Positions 25,322 through 34,430 are shown, numbered from the stretch's first letter. The stretch is DNA of 34,930 nucleotides from Lentzea albida (GCF_900111005.1 NZ_FOFV01000036.1:1-34930), one strand, 5' to 3'. The notes: a model not told the origin generated them from the letters alone. Numbers and translations are program-made.

Positions 25322-25340
25322 TTAGGGTAGCCTTACCTAG
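25322..25340. promoter_or_regulatory. IdeR/DtxR-type iron box
   Basis: TTAGGGTAGCCTTACCTAG matches the consensus TTAGGTTAGGCTAACCTAA at 15 of 19 positions and keeps its dyad. It begins 11 bases upstream of the fprA ATG, the position for repression by an iron-loaded DtxR-family regulator. It is also 49 bases upstream of pabA on the other strand. Confidence 0.72.
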
Positions 25341-25376
25341 GTGAAGACGAGAGCTAACTCACTCGACGCGACCGAC

Positions 25377-25382
25377 TAGGCT
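25377..25382 (+). promoter_or_regulatory. Candidate pabA -10 element, leaderless
   Basis: TAGGCT ends 6 bases before the pabA ATG, and no Shine-Dalgarno is present. A transcript starting at the ATG would be leaderless, common in actinobacteria. The -35 is unclear. Confidence 0.4.
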
Positions 25383-25388
25383 TTCTCC

Positions 25389-26030
25389 ATGCGCGTGCTC
25401 GTGGTCGACAACTACGACAGCTTCGTCTACAACCTCGTCCAGTACCTGGCCCAGCTGGGTGCGGAGTGCGTCGTGCGGCGCAACGACGAGGTGGACCTCA
25501 ACGAGATCGACCAGGTCGACGGCGTCCTCGTCAGCCCGGGGCCCGGGACACCGGAGCGCGCGGGCGCGAGCGTCGACGTCATCAAGAAGTGTGCCGACAT
25601 CGGCAAACCCGTCTTCGGCGTCTGCCTCGGTCACCAGGCCATCGGCGTGGTGTGGGGCGGCACGGTGGATCGTGCGCCCGAGTTGCTGCACGGCAAGACG
25701 AGCATCGTCTTCCACGAGGGCCACGGTGTCCTCGCGGGTGTGCCGCAGCCGTTCATCGCGACCCGCTACCACTCGCTCACGGTGCTGCCGGAGACGATCC
25801 CGGCGGAGTTCGAGGTCACCGGGAAGACCGAGACCGGCATCGTGATGGCGATGCGCCACCGGGAACTGCCGGTCGAGGGCGTGCAGTTCCACCCCGAGTC
25901 CGTGCTGACCGACGGCGGCCACCGCATGCTCGCCAACTGGCTCAAGGTGTGCGGGTTCGAGGTCCCCGAGTCCACGGTCGCGCAGCTCGAGAACGGCATG
26001 CGCACGCTCGCCGCGGCCGCGCGCCTCTGA
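25389..26030 (+). CDS. pabA: Aminodeoxychorismate/anthranilate synthase glutaminase component
   Basis: A 213-aa class I glutamine amidotransferase supplying ammonia for p-aminobenzoate (folate) or anthranilate (tryptophan) synthesis. It begins MRVLVVDNYDSFVYNLVQYL. The oxyanion strand is SPGPGTPERAG, the nucleophile C79 is in GVCLGHQAIG, and the His-Glu pair H168/E170 is in VQFHPESVLT. No partner PabB/TrpE gene is adjacent, so the substrate branch cannot be decided; the equivalent in M. tuberculosis is called trpG. The last 30 residues are variable. Confidence 0.93.
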   Translation: MRVLVVDNYDSFVYNLVQYLAQLGAECVVRRNDEVDLNEIDQVDGVLVSPGPGTPERAGASVDVIKKCADIGKPVFGVCLGHQAIGVVWGGTVDRAPELLHGKTSIVFHEGHGVLAGVPQPFIATRYHSLTVLPETIPAEFEVTGKTETGIVMAMRHRELPVEGVQFHPESVLTDGGHRMLANWLKVCGFEVPESTVAQLENGMRTLAAAARL

Positions 26031-26048
26031 CGAGCGGTACGAGCACGA

Positions 26049-26082
26049 AAAAGGGCGGCTCCCCAGCGGGAGCCGCCCTTTT
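26049..26082. terminator. Bidirectional terminator between pabA and pknB
   Basis: A perfect 15-bp stem, AAAAGGGCGGCTCCC and complement, with loop CAGC. It has A/T runs on both sides, so it can end transcripts of both converging genes. Confidence 0.92.
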
Positions 26083-26095
26083 CACGTCCTGGGTG

Positions 26096-28099
26096 CTAAC
26101 TGCCGCCGATCCCCAGCGAGCCGACGGTCACGGTGACCGCCGTGCCCTTCGTGATCGCCGTGCCCTTCGCCGGCTGCTGCGAAAGCACCTGGTCGCGCTT
26201 CGTCGGGTCCGTGGTGGACTCCTTCTGCACGTTGAAGGAACCGTTCCAGCCCAGCGACTTCAGCTTGTTCTCGGCCGCCCTCTGGTCGAGGCCGACCAGG
26301 TCGGGCATCTCGATCTGGTTGCCCTTCGAGACCTTCAGCGTGACGGTCGTGCCCTTGTCGACCTTGCTGTTGGCGCCGGGGGTCTGCGACAGGACCGTGC
26401 CGGCGGGCCGGGCGCTGTCGACCTGCTCGATCTGCACGGTGAAGCCGGAACCCTCGAGCGTCTGGCGGGCGTCGTCCTCGTCGCTGTTCACCACGCCGGG
26501 CACGTTCACCTTGTCCGGCGCCTTGCCGAGCTGGATGGTGATCGTGCTGCCCTTCTTCAGCTTCACGCCGACGTCGGGGTTCTGCTGCGCGACCTTGCCG
26601 GCCTTGCTCGCGTCGTCGACCGCGACGGTCTCGGCGGCCTGCTCCAGCTTGAAGCCGTTGGGGTCCTTGTCGAGGACCGCCTGGGCCTCCGCCGGGGTCT
26701 TGCCCTTCAGGTCGGGGACGGTGCCCTCACCGGGAGGCGCGCCGACGGAGATGGTGACCTGGCCGCCCTTCGAGACCTGGGTGCCCTCCGGCGGGTTCGT
26801 GCCGATGACCTTGTTGATCTGGTCGGCGTTGCACTTCGCGGGGGCGCCACCGGCACCGGGCTCGCAGGCCACGTCCTCCTGGACGGCCAACAGACCGGCG
26901 TTCCTGATCTTGTCCTTGGCCTCGAGCGGGCTCAGTCCGACGATCGACGGGACCGTGGTCTTCTCCGGCGCTCCGGAACTCTTGTCCATCACGTTCGCGG
27001 TGATCCACGCGGCGAGGCCGAGCACGGCCACGCACAGGATCACGACCAGCGTGATCATGAGCGCCTTCTTCCGCCTCGCGCGACGCTCTTCTTCCTCGTC
27101 GGCGAGCGGGTCGTAGACGTCGTCCGGTTCCGACTTCAACGCCGCCGGGCGGTGCCTGCCACCGGACACGACCTGCGTGCGCGCGGGACGGGCGGCCGCC
27201 TGCTCGTTCATCACGGCGGTGCGGTCCTCGGCCGTCATCACGGCGGGCGCGGACGGGCGCTGGCCCGACAGCACGCGCACCAGGTCGGCGCGCATCTCCG
27301 CCGCCGACTGGTAGCGGTTCGCCGGGCCCTTCGACATCGCCTTCAGCACGATCGCGTCGAGCTGCGGCGACACCTTGGGGTTGAGCTGCGACGGTGCCTT
27401 CGGGTCCTCCCGGACGTGCTGGTACGCGACCGCGACGGGGGAGTCGCCGGTGAAGGGCGGCTCGCCGGTCAGCAGTTCGAACAGCACGCAGCCGGCCGCG
27501 TAGACGTCGGAACGGGCGTCGACGGACTCGCCGCGCGCCTGCTCCGGCGACAGGTACTGGGCCGTGCCGATGACCGCCGCGGTCTGGGTGACCGCGGCCT
27601 GGCCGTCGTGCAGCGCGCGGGCGATGCCGAAGTCCATCACCTTGACGGCGCCGGACTTCGTGATCATCACGTTCGCCGGCTTCACGTCCCGGTGCACGAT
27701 GCCGTGCCGGTGGCTGAAGTCGAGGGCGGCCGACACGTCGGCCATGACCTCCATCGCGCGCTTGCCCGACAGCGGGCCCTGCGTCTTCACGATGTCGCGC
27801 AGCGTTCGCCCGTCGACGAACTCCATCACGATGTACGGCAACGGGCCGTACTCGGTCTGCGTCTCACCTGTGTCGTAGACGGCGACGATCGCCGGGTGGT
27901 TCAGCGCGGCGGAGTTCTGCGCCTCACGGCGAAAACGTTCCTGGAACTGGGAGTCGCGGGCGAGATCGGCTCGCAGCACCTTGATCGCCACGTCCCGGCC
28001 GAGGCGGACGTCCCGCCCCTTGTGGACCTCGGACATGCCGCCGTACCCGAGGGTCTCGCCCAGTTCGTAGCGGTTTGAGAGCAGTCGCGGAGTGCTCAT
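26096..28099 (-). CDS. pknB: Serine/threonine protein kinase PknB with four PASTA domains
   Basis: A 667-aa receptor-type kinase controlling wall growth and division in response to muropeptides or lipid II. The kinase domain is at about 11-270: K40 (VAIK), HRD 136-138, DFG 156-158. The activation loop has T171 and T173, the same numbers as the autophosphorylation sites of M. tuberculosis PknB. The juxtamembrane region runs from about 280 to 345, and the membrane segment covers about 346-370. Four PASTA repeats fill 382-667. The first carries an insert with two cysteines (CEPGAGGAPAKC), possibly a disulfide. It is the last gene of the cluster, 55 bases after pknA. Confidence 0.97.
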   Translation of the reverse strand: MSTPRLLSNRYELGETLGYGGMSEVHKGRDVRLGRDVAIKVLRADLARDSQFQERFRREAQNSAALNHPAIVAVYDTGETQTEYGPLPYIVMEFVDGRTLRDIVKTQGPLSGKRAMEVMADVSAALDFSHRHGIVHRDVKPANVMITKSGAVKVMDFGIARALHDGQAAVTQTAAVIGTAQYLSPEQARGESVDARSDVYAAGCVLFELLTGEPPFTGDSPVAVAYQHVREDPKAPSQLNPKVSPQLDAIVLKAMSKGPANRYQSAAEMRADLVRVLSGQRPSAPAVMTAEDRTAVMNEQAAARPARTQVVSGGRHRPAALKSEPDDVYDPLADEEEERRARRKKALMITLVVILCVAVLGLAAWITANVMDKSSGAPEKTTVPSIVGLSPLEAKDKIRNAGLLAVQEDVACEPGAGGAPAKCNADQINKVIGTNPPEGTQVSKGGQVTISVGAPPGEGTVPDLKGKTPAEAQAVLDKDPNGFKLEQAAETVAVDDASKAGKVAQQNPDVGVKLKKGSTITIQLGKAPDKVNVPGVVNSDEDDARQTLEGSGFTVQIEQVDSARPAGTVLSQTPGANSKVDKGTTVTLKVSKGNQIEMPDLVGLDQRAAENKLKSLGWNGSFNVQKESTTDPTKRDQVLSQQPAKGTAITKGTAVTVTVGSLGIGGS

Positions 28100-28154
28100 C
28101 GGTGCTTCGTCCCGCTCCTCGTCGACGGTGTTCCCAAATCGGTTCTGGTCTTGC

Positions 28155-29591
28155 TCATGGCGCGCACGTCACCTTCACCTGCGAGCCGGCCGGCACCTCG
28201 CCTGTCGGCTCGATGGCGGTGACCCTGCACTTCTTCAGGTCGCCCGGCGACGTGCCCTGCGCGCTCTGCACCCGTGGCTCCAGGCCGTGGTCGATCAGGT
28301 CGATGCTGACCTCGTCGCCGGAACGACCGATGTAGTCGTCCTCGTTGATCCGCTTCGGCGAACTCCCCGGTATCCGGTCGGCGGAATCGGGCTTCGCCTG
28401 CCCGTTCGCCGGCGCGTTCGGGTTCACCGAAGTGGAGGTGATCGGCCGGCCACCCTGCCCGGTGCCTTCGTTCGACCCCGCGGTCATCTTCCACAGCACG
28501 ACCACGCCGAGCACCAGGAGCACGGTCACCAGAAAAGCGACCATAACCCAGACGACGGTCCGGTTTCTCCCCGGTGGTGTCGGCATGGGGGTGAACGTTC
28601 CGGTCTGGTGCGGCGGGTGGGTGCCCGTGAGCACCGGTCCCGTCGGGTGGTGCGCGGACTGCTGCGGGATCGGCAACGGCTGGGACACCTGGGGCGGTGG
28701 CTGCACGACCTGCTGCGGGATCGGCGGCATGACGAATCCGGACGGCGTCGGCAACGGCTGACCGACCCGCACGGCGCTGACCGCGGCGGCGAACTCCCCG
28801 CCGGTCCGGTAGCGCTGCCTCGGGTCCTTCACCAGCGTGGCCTCGATCAACGCCCGCGCGCCCGGAGGCACGTCGCGCGGCAACGGCGGCGCGATGTCGC
28901 GGATGTGCATCATCGCGACGGTCACGGCGTTGTCCGACAGGAACGGCCGGTGACCGGCCAGGCACTCGTAACCACACACCGCCAACGAGTAGACGTCGCT
29001 CGCCGGTTCGGCCTCACCGCCAAGAGCTTGCTCCGGGGCGATGTAGTGCGCCGTGCCCATGACCATGCCGGACCGCGTCACGGGGGCCGCGTCCACGGCC
29101 TTCGCGATGCCGAAGTCGGTGATCTTCACCTTCCCCGACGGCGTGACCATGATGTTGCCGGGCTTGACGTCCCGGTGCACCAGGCCGCGTTCGTGGGCGG
29201 CCTGCAACGCGTTCCCGGTCTGCTCCAGCAGGTCGAGCGTCACCTCGGCGGTCAGCCGGCCGCGGGAGATGATCGTCGCGAGCGGTTCGCCCTCGACGAG
29301 CTCCATCACCAGGTAGGCCGTGTCCTCCGGCCCGTCCGCGATGGACGCCGTCTCGCCGTAGTCGTGCACCGACGCGATGCCGGGGTGGTTGAGCGACGCG
29401 GTCATCCGCGCCTCGGTGCGGAAGCGGTGCAGGAACTCGGGGTCCCCGGACAGCTCCGCCTTGAGCACCTTCACGGCGACGCGGCGGTCGAGCCTGTCGT
29501 CCGCCGCCTCCCAGACCTCGCCCATGCCACCGACCGCTATCCGCCTGGTGAGGCGGTAGCGGTCGGCGAGGAGCTGGCCCGTCGTGAGCAT
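28155..29591 (-). CDS. pknA: Serine/threonine protein kinase PknA
   Basis: A 478-aa membrane kinase. The catalytic domain is at about 12-270: K41 (VAVK), HRD 139-141, DFG 159-161, with T172 and T180 in the activation loop. A Pro/Gln-rich juxtamembrane linker (about 275-342) follows and one membrane segment (about 346-368). The outside part ends in a PASTA-like module (417-478) with C455 and C476. M. tuberculosis PknA (431 aa) has no PASTA domain. The ATG overlaps the pbpA stop by one base (TGATG). Likely substrates by analogy are division and wall-synthesis proteins. Confidence 0.95.
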   Translation of the reverse strand: MLTTGQLLADRYRLTRRIAVGGMGEVWEAADDRLDRRVAVKVLKAELSGDPEFLHRFRTEARMTASLNHPGIASVHDYGETASIADGPEDTAYLVMELVEGEPLATIISRGRLTAEVTLDLLEQTGNALQAAHERGLVHRDVKPGNIMVTPSGKVKITDFGIAKAVDAAPVTRSGMVMGTAHYIAPEQALGGEAEPASDVYSLAVCGYECLAGHRPFLSDNAVTVAMMHIRDIAPPLPRDVPPGARALIEATLVKDPRQRYRTGGEFAAAVSAVRVGQPLPTPSGFVMPPIPQQVVQPPPQVSQPLPIPQQSAHHPTGPVLTGTHPPHQTGTFTPMPTPPGRNRTVVWVMVAFLVTVLLVLGVVVLWKMTAGSNEGTGQGGRPITSTSVNPNAPANGQAKPDSADRIPGSSPKRINEDDYIGRSGDEVSIDLIDHGLEPRVQSAQGTSPGDLKKCRVTAIEPTGEVPAGSQVKVTCAP

Positions 29592-31063
29592 CAGCGGCCT
29601 GCCAGGTACGCGTTCATCACGGCACGCCCGATCGGCGCGGCGACCTTGCCGCCGGTGGCGCCCAGACCGCGGTCGCCACCGTCCTCCACGATGACCGCGA
29701 TCGCGATCTCCGGCTTCTGCGCCGGGGCGAAGGCGATGTACCAGGCGTGCGGGTTGTTCTCCAACGGCTTGGCGCCGTGCTCCGCGGTACCGGTCTTGGA
29801 CGCCACCTGCACGTTCTGCAGGCGGCCCTCGCCACCGGTGTTGATCTCCGACTGGATCATCATGTCCCGCAGGGCGTTAGCGTTCGCCGTGCTCATCGCG
29901 GTGTCGACCTCGTCGGGGTCGGTCTCGTCGATCGGCTTCAGGTCCGGGCCGAGGACCTTCGACACGAGGTACGGCTGCATGCGCTTGCCGTTGTTCGCGA
30001 TCGTCGCCGCGATCACCGCGTTCTCCAGCGGCGTGATCTGCACGTCGCGCTGGCCGATGCCGGTCTGCCAGAGCGCGGCCTCGTCCGGGATCGGGCCGAG
30101 CGTCGAGGTCTCGACGGCCAGCGGCACGGTGAGGTCGGGGTCGTTGAAGCCGAACTTCTCCGCCTGCCGGCGCAGCTTGTTCGCGCCGACCTGGCCCGCC
30201 ATCTCGCCGAACGCCGTGTTGCACGACTTGGCGAGCGCGGTCTCCATCGACACCGTCTCGCCGGGGCCGCAGGGGGTGCCGTTGAAGTTCGGCAGGTCCG
30301 TCTGCGTGTTCGGCAGCTTCACGGTGCCCTTGGCGGTGTACTGCGCGTCCTTGTTCTTGCCGTCCGCCAGCGCGGCCGCGGCGACGACGACCTTCAACGT
30401 CGAGCCGGCCGGGTACAGCGCCTGCGTCGCGCGGTTGACCAGCGGGTCGTTCGCGTCCTTCGAGGTGAGCTGCTTCCAGGCCGCCGCCTGCTCGTTCACG
30501 TCGTGGCTCGCGAGCAGGTTCGGGTCGTAGGACGGCGTGCTCGCCATCGCGAGGATCTCGCCGGTGTCCGGCTTGATCGCGACGACGGAACCGGTGTAGC
30601 CCTTCGCCGTCAGCTGGTCGTACGCGGTCTGCTGCACCTTGGAGTTCAGGGTGAGCTGGACGTTGCCGCCGACCGGGTCGCGACCGGTGATCAGCGCGGA
30701 GATGCGGCGCGCCAGCAGCCTGTCGTCCGAGCCGTTCAGCAGGTCGTTCTCGGCGCGCTCCATGCCGGAGGTGCCGTAGGTGACCGACAGGTACCCGGTG
30801 ACGGGCGCGTAGGCCGGGCCCGCGTTGTAGGTGCGCAGGAACCGGAGGCGGTCGGTCGTCTCCTTGACGTCCGCGATCACCGTGCCGTCGGCGACGGTGA
30901 TGAGACCGCGCTTGCGGGCGTACTCGTCGAGCAGCACCCGGCGGTTGTAGGCGTTCTTGCGCCACTCGTCGGCGTTGATCACCTGGACCCACGTGGCGTT
31001 GCCCAGCAGGAGCAGGATCATCACCATCATGGCCATGCCGACGCGGCGGAGCGGTGTGTTCAT
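29591..31063 (-). CDS. pbpA: Penicillin-binding protein A (class B transpeptidase)
   Basis: A 490-aa peptidoglycan cross-linking enzyme, the partner of RodA. One N-terminal membrane anchor lies at about 7-28. The dimerisation region follows, then the transpeptidase domain with S221-TLK (AGSTLK), S280-C-N (KSCNTAF) and K423-TGT. These are the three canonical motifs of active penicillin-binding proteins. The ATG at 31063 overlaps the rodA stop (ATGA); the longer frame to 31681 reads antisense-like sequence through rodA and is rejected. Confidence 0.96.
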   Translation of the reverse strand: MNTPLRRVGMAMMVMILLLLGNATWVQVINADEWRKNAYNRRVLLDEYARKRGLITVADGTVIADVKETTDRLRFLRTYNAGPAYAPVTGYLSVTYGTSGMERAENDLLNGSDDRLLARRISALITGRDPVGGNVQLTLNSKVQQTAYDQLTAKGYTGSVVAIKPDTGEILAMASTPSYDPNLLASHDVNEQAAAWKQLTSKDANDPLVNRATQALYPAGSTLKVVVAAAALADGKNKDAQYTAKGTVKLPNTQTDLPNFNGTPCGPGETVSMETALAKSCNTAFGEMAGQVGANKLRRQAEKFGFNDPDLTVPLAVETSTLGPIPDEAALWQTGIGQRDVQITPLENAVIAATIANNGKRMQPYLVSKVLGPDLKPIDETDPDEVDTAMSTANANALRDMMIQSEINTGGEGRLQNVQVASKTGTAEHGAKPLENNPHAWYIAFAPAQKPEIAIAVIVEDGGDRGLGATGGKVAAPIGRAVMNAYLAGR

Positions 31064-32532
31064 TTGGGACGCTCCACCATCACAGTGTGCTGGTCCGCGA
31101 TGGCCGGTTGTTGCGGTTTCGGCTTCGCGGCCCGCTGCGGGGCCCGTGCCGCCGCAGAAATTCGCAGTAGCAACGCGACCAGGATGTAGTTCGCGAGAAG
31201 CGACGAACCGCCGTAGGACAGGAACGGCGCGGTGATACCCGTCATCGGGATCAGCTTGGTGACACCACCGACGACGATGAACACCTGGAAGCAGACCGCG
31301 AACGCGAGACCGCCGCCCAGGAGCTTGCCGAAGCTGTCGCGCACGGCGATGGCGCTGCGCAGGCCGCGCAGCGCGAAGATCATGTAGACCAGCAGCAGCG
31401 CCGCGAAGCCGACGAACCCGAGCTCCTCGCCGATCACGGCGGTGATGAAGTCGGTGTTGGCCTCGGGGATCATCTCCGGCCGGCCCGCGCCGAGCCCGGC
31501 ACCACCGATGCCGCCGGTCGCGAGCCCGAACAACGACTGCGAGATCTGGTAGCCGCCGCCGATGACGTCGTAGCGGGCGATCGGGTCCTGCCAGTTCGCC
31601 ACGCGCTGCTGGACGTGCGTGAAGAGCTTCCACGCGACGACCGCGCCACCGGCGAACAGGCCGAGACCGAGCACCACCCACGCCGCGCGTTCGGTGGCGA
31701 CGTAGAGCAGCACGAGCACGATGCCGAAGAACAGCAGCGAGGAACCGAGGTCCTTCTGCAGGACCATGACCGCGACCGTGACGCCCCAGGCCGCGAACAG
31801 CGGGCCCAGGTCACGGGCGCGCGGCAGGTCCATGCCGAGGAACCGGCGGCCGGCCGTGGTGAAGAGGTCCCGCTTCGACACCAGGAACGCGGCGAAGAAG
31901 ACCATCAGCAGGATCTTGGCGAACTCACCCGGCTGGATCGACAGCGGTCCGATGCGCAGCCAGATCTTCGCGCCGTTGATCGTCGGCGCGATGAAACCGG
32001 GCAGCACACCGGGCAGCAGCAGCGCGACCAGTCCGACGAGGCCGAACGTGTAGCCGAACCGCGCGAGCATGCGGTGGTCGGTGAGGAACTTCAGCGTCGC
32101 CGCGAACAGCAACAACCCGATGGCGGTCCAGATGACCTGCTTGAACGCCACCGGGTCCCACACCGAGCCGTCCGGGAAGACGGTGCCCTCGAGCGCCAGG
32201 TCGATCCGGTGGATGACCACCAGGCCGAGCCCGTTGAGCAACGCGACGCACGGCAGGATCGCCGGGTCGGCGTACGGCGCCCACCTGCGCACGGCGAGGT
32301 GAGCGCACGCGAAGAGCCCGAGGTACGCGAGGCCCAGGTACAGGATCCTCATGCTCAGCGAGCGTTCCTGGTTCAGTTCGACCAGGATCAGTGCCAGCGT
32401 CACGAGACCGGCAGCGAACGACAGCATCACCAGTTCGGTGCCGCGTCGCGTCGGCGCCTTGAGCCCTGGCGACGTGTTGGTCGCCACCGACGCGCCTGGT
32501 GAGCCTTCCCCGGCGGGGGTGGGCGAGCCCAT
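31060..32532 (-). CDS. rodA: SEDS peptidoglycan polymerase RodA/FtsW family
   Basis: A 490-aa multispanning (about 10-12 segments) glycosyltransferase that polymerises lipid II into glycan strands. Family motifs present: NGAKIWLRIGPLSIQPGEFAKI (with the catalytic-loop region), LQKDLGSSLLFFGI, and near the C-terminus FLSYGGSSLLANYI. The pairing with pbpA downstream fits a RodA-PBP complex. I chose the ATG at 32532; the TTG one codon upstream is less likely. It starts 3 bases after pstP ends. Confidence 0.95.
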   Translation of the reverse strand: MGSPTPAGEGSPGASVATNTSPGLKAPTRRGTELVMLSFAAGLVTLALILVELNQERSLSMRILYLGLAYLGLFACAHLAVRRWAPYADPAILPCVALLNGLGLVVIHRIDLALEGTVFPDGSVWDPVAFKQVIWTAIGLLLFAATLKFLTDHRMLARFGYTFGLVGLVALLLPGVLPGFIAPTINGAKIWLRIGPLSIQPGEFAKILLMVFFAAFLVSKRDLFTTAGRRFLGMDLPRARDLGPLFAAWGVTVAVMVLQKDLGSSLLFFGIVLVLLYVATERAAWVVLGLGLFAGGAVVAWKLFTHVQQRVANWQDPIARYDVIGGGYQISQSLFGLATGGIGGAGLGAGRPEMIPEANTDFITAVIGEELGFVGFAALLLVYMIFALRGLRSAIAVRDSFGKLLGGGLAFAVCFQVFIVVGGVTKLIPMTGITAPFLSYGGSSLLANYILVALLLRISAAARAPQRAAKPKPQQPAIADQHTVMVERPK

Positions 32533-32535
32533 CAA

Positions 32536-33972
32536 CTACGGACCCTCCCGGCATTCCACACCCGGCTTCTGCTGGGAGGGGGTGAGCGAAGGCTCGGTGG
32601 ACGTGGACTCGGTCGACCCGTTGGGCGGTGGTGCCGTGCTGGACGCGCTGCCGGGCGTGCTGCTCGTCGTGGACGGAGGCGTCGAGGGCGTCGAGGGCGT
32701 CGTGCTGGTCGACGTCGACGACGTGTCCTTGCACAGCGGCAGCATGTGCTCGGTGCGCAGCAGGCGGACCGCGGCGCGCGCGCCGTCCAGGCCGTTGTCG
32801 CTGCGGATGCCGGCGGTGATCGTCTTGCGACCGGCTTCCTGCAGGTCCTTCAGCGTGATCGGGGTGCAGCCCGTGGATCCGGGCGGGCACGAGTCCTCGA
32901 CCTTGGACGACAGCTTGAAGCCGAGCACGGAGCCGTTGAGACCGCGGAAGATCGCGACCTGGCCGTCCTCGGTGGCGCCGACGTAGTACTGGGTGTTGAG
33001 CCACAGCTTGCCGCCGACCGCGACGACACCGGCCAGCAGGAGCAGCACGAAGATCAGCGCGAACGCCTTGAGGGCGTTGCGCTTCTTGCGCTTCGGGTCC
33101 TGCGGGGGCGGCGGCGGGGCCTCCATCCGCTGCGGCATCGGCGGGCGCTGCTGCGTGAGCGCGCTCGCCCGTGACGCCGCGGAGTCCGGCGGGGTGTTGT
33201 GCTCCTCGCTGCCGTCACCGGCCGCGCCACCGACGATCGGGTAGTCGTCGCCGAAGGTGACGTCCTCGACGTCCGCCACGATCACCGTGACGTTGTCGGG
33301 ACCGCCGCCCTTGAGCGCGAGCTCGATCATCCGGTCCGCGCAGGCCTGCGGGTCGGGGATGCGGATCGCCTCGTCGAGCGTCTCCAGGCTCACGACGCCG
33401 GACAGTCCGTCCGAGCAGAGCAGGAACCGGTCGCCGGCGCGCGCCTCGCGCACCGTGAGGCTGGGCTCGAAGTCGTGCCCCGTGAGGGCGCGCAGCAGCA
33501 ACGAGCGCTGCGGGTGCGTGGCCGCCTCGTCCGGGGTGATCCGGCCCTCGTCGATCAACGACTGGACGAACGTGTCGTCGTGCGTGATCTGGGCGAAGGA
33601 CCCCTCCCTCAGGAGGTACGCGCGCGAGTCGCCGATGTGCACGAGTCCGAGGCGGTTGCCCGCGAACAGGATGGCCGTGAGCGTGGTGCCCATGCCCTCC
33701 AGGTCCGGGTCGCTCGTCACGAGCTCGGAGATGGCGCCGTTGCCACTCGCGACCGCGTCGCGCAGCTTGCCGAGGAGGTCGTCGCCAGGCTCGTCGTCGT
33801 CGACGTGGGCCAGCGAGGCGATGACCACCTTGCTCGCGACCTCACCGGCGGCGTGGCCACCCATGCCGTCGGCGACTGCGAGCAGGCGGGGGCCCGCGTA
33901 CACGGAGTCCTGGTTGTTGGAACGAACCAGGCCCCTGTCGCTGCGGGCCGCGTATCGAAGAACCAAGGTCAT
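32536..33972 (-). CDS. pstP: PP2C-type serine/threonine phosphatase PstP
   Basis: A 478-aa membrane phosphatase that reverses PknA/PknB phosphorylation. The catalytic domain (1-240) has metal-binding residues in SDRGLVRSNNQDS, ADGMGGHAAGEVAS (D35), HIGDSRAYL, CSDGLSG and GGGPDNVTVIV. A Pro-rich linker follows. The membrane segment is about 300-321. The outside domain has four cysteines, and a long Ser/Thr/Pro tail (about 415-470) ends with C473 (VECREGP). The ATG overlaps the fhaB stop (ATGA). Confidence 0.96.
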   Translation of the reverse strand: MTLVLRYAARSDRGLVRSNNQDSVYAGPRLLAVADGMGGHAAGEVASKVVIASLAHVDDDEPGDDLLGKLRDAVASGNGAISELVTSDPDLEGMGTTLTAILFAGNRLGLVHIGDSRAYLLREGSFAQITHDDTFVQSLIDEGRITPDEAATHPQRSLLLRALTGHDFEPSLTVREARAGDRFLLCSDGLSGVVSLETLDEAIRIPDPQACADRMIELALKGGGPDNVTVIVADVEDVTFGDDYPIVGGAAGDGSEEHNTPPDSAASRASALTQQRPPMPQRMEAPPPPPQDPKRKKRNALKAFALIFVLLLLAGVVAVGGKLWLNTQYYVGATEDGQVAIFRGLNGSVLGFKLSSKVEDSCPPGSTGCTPITLKDLQEAGRKTITAGIRSDNGLDGARAAVRLLRTEHMLPLCKDTSSTSTSTTPSTPSTPPSTTSSTPGSASSTAPPPNGSTESTSTEPSLTPSQQKPGVECREGP

Positions 33973-34430
33973 GAGCGCAGCTCGATCACCGTTTTGCCAA
34001 TGCGGATCGGGGTGCCGAGAGGTACGCGCAGGGGTGCGGTGACCTTGGCTCGGTCTAGGTAGGTGCCGTTCGTGGAGCCGAGGTCCTCCACGTACCAGTC
34101 GGTACCGCGCATGGACAGCCTCGCGTGCCTGGTCGACGCGAAGTCGTCGTCCAGGACGAGGGTGGAGTCGTCAGCGCGGCCGATCAGGATCGGCCTGCCG
34201 TCGAGCGAGATGCGGGTGCCGGTCAGCGCCCCGTGGGTGACCACGAGTTGCCGAGGCGCCTTGCTTCCCCTCGCCGACTTCTCGGACCTCCGGAATCCGG
34301 GCAGACCTGACGCCCGGAGCCCTGAGGCTGCGTAGAGATCAGAGCGGACCACACGTAGGGCGGCCAGCACAAAGAGCCAGAGGAGCACGAGAAAGCCCGC
34401 TCTGGTCAGCTGCATCACCAGCTCTGGCAC
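33969..34430 (-). CDS. fhaB: FHA-domain protein FhaB (FipA)
   Basis: A 153-aa protein with an N-terminal membrane segment (about 10-28) and an FHA domain at about 80-153 that binds phosphothreonine: G84-R85, S99-xx-H102 and STNG (119-122) are the ligand residues. In mycobacteria FhaB/FipA links PknA and FtsZ/FtsQ. The GTG at 34430 is preferred because MPELVMQLTRAGFL aligns with the mycobacterial N-terminus (from memory); the ATG at 34415 is the alternative. Confidence 0.93.
   Translation of the reverse strand: MPELVMQLTRAGFLVLLWLFVLAALRVVRSDLYAASGLRASGLPGFRRSEKSARGSKAPRQLVVTHGALTGTRISLDGRPILIGRADDSTLVLDDDFASTRHARLSMRGTDWYVEDLGSTNGTYLDRAKVTAPLRVPLGTPIRIGKTVIELRS

Noticed and set aside
25466..28078. 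870-aa plus-strand frame through pabA and opposite pknB
   Set aside because: It is out of frame with pabA and antisense to pknB; both real genes are certain.
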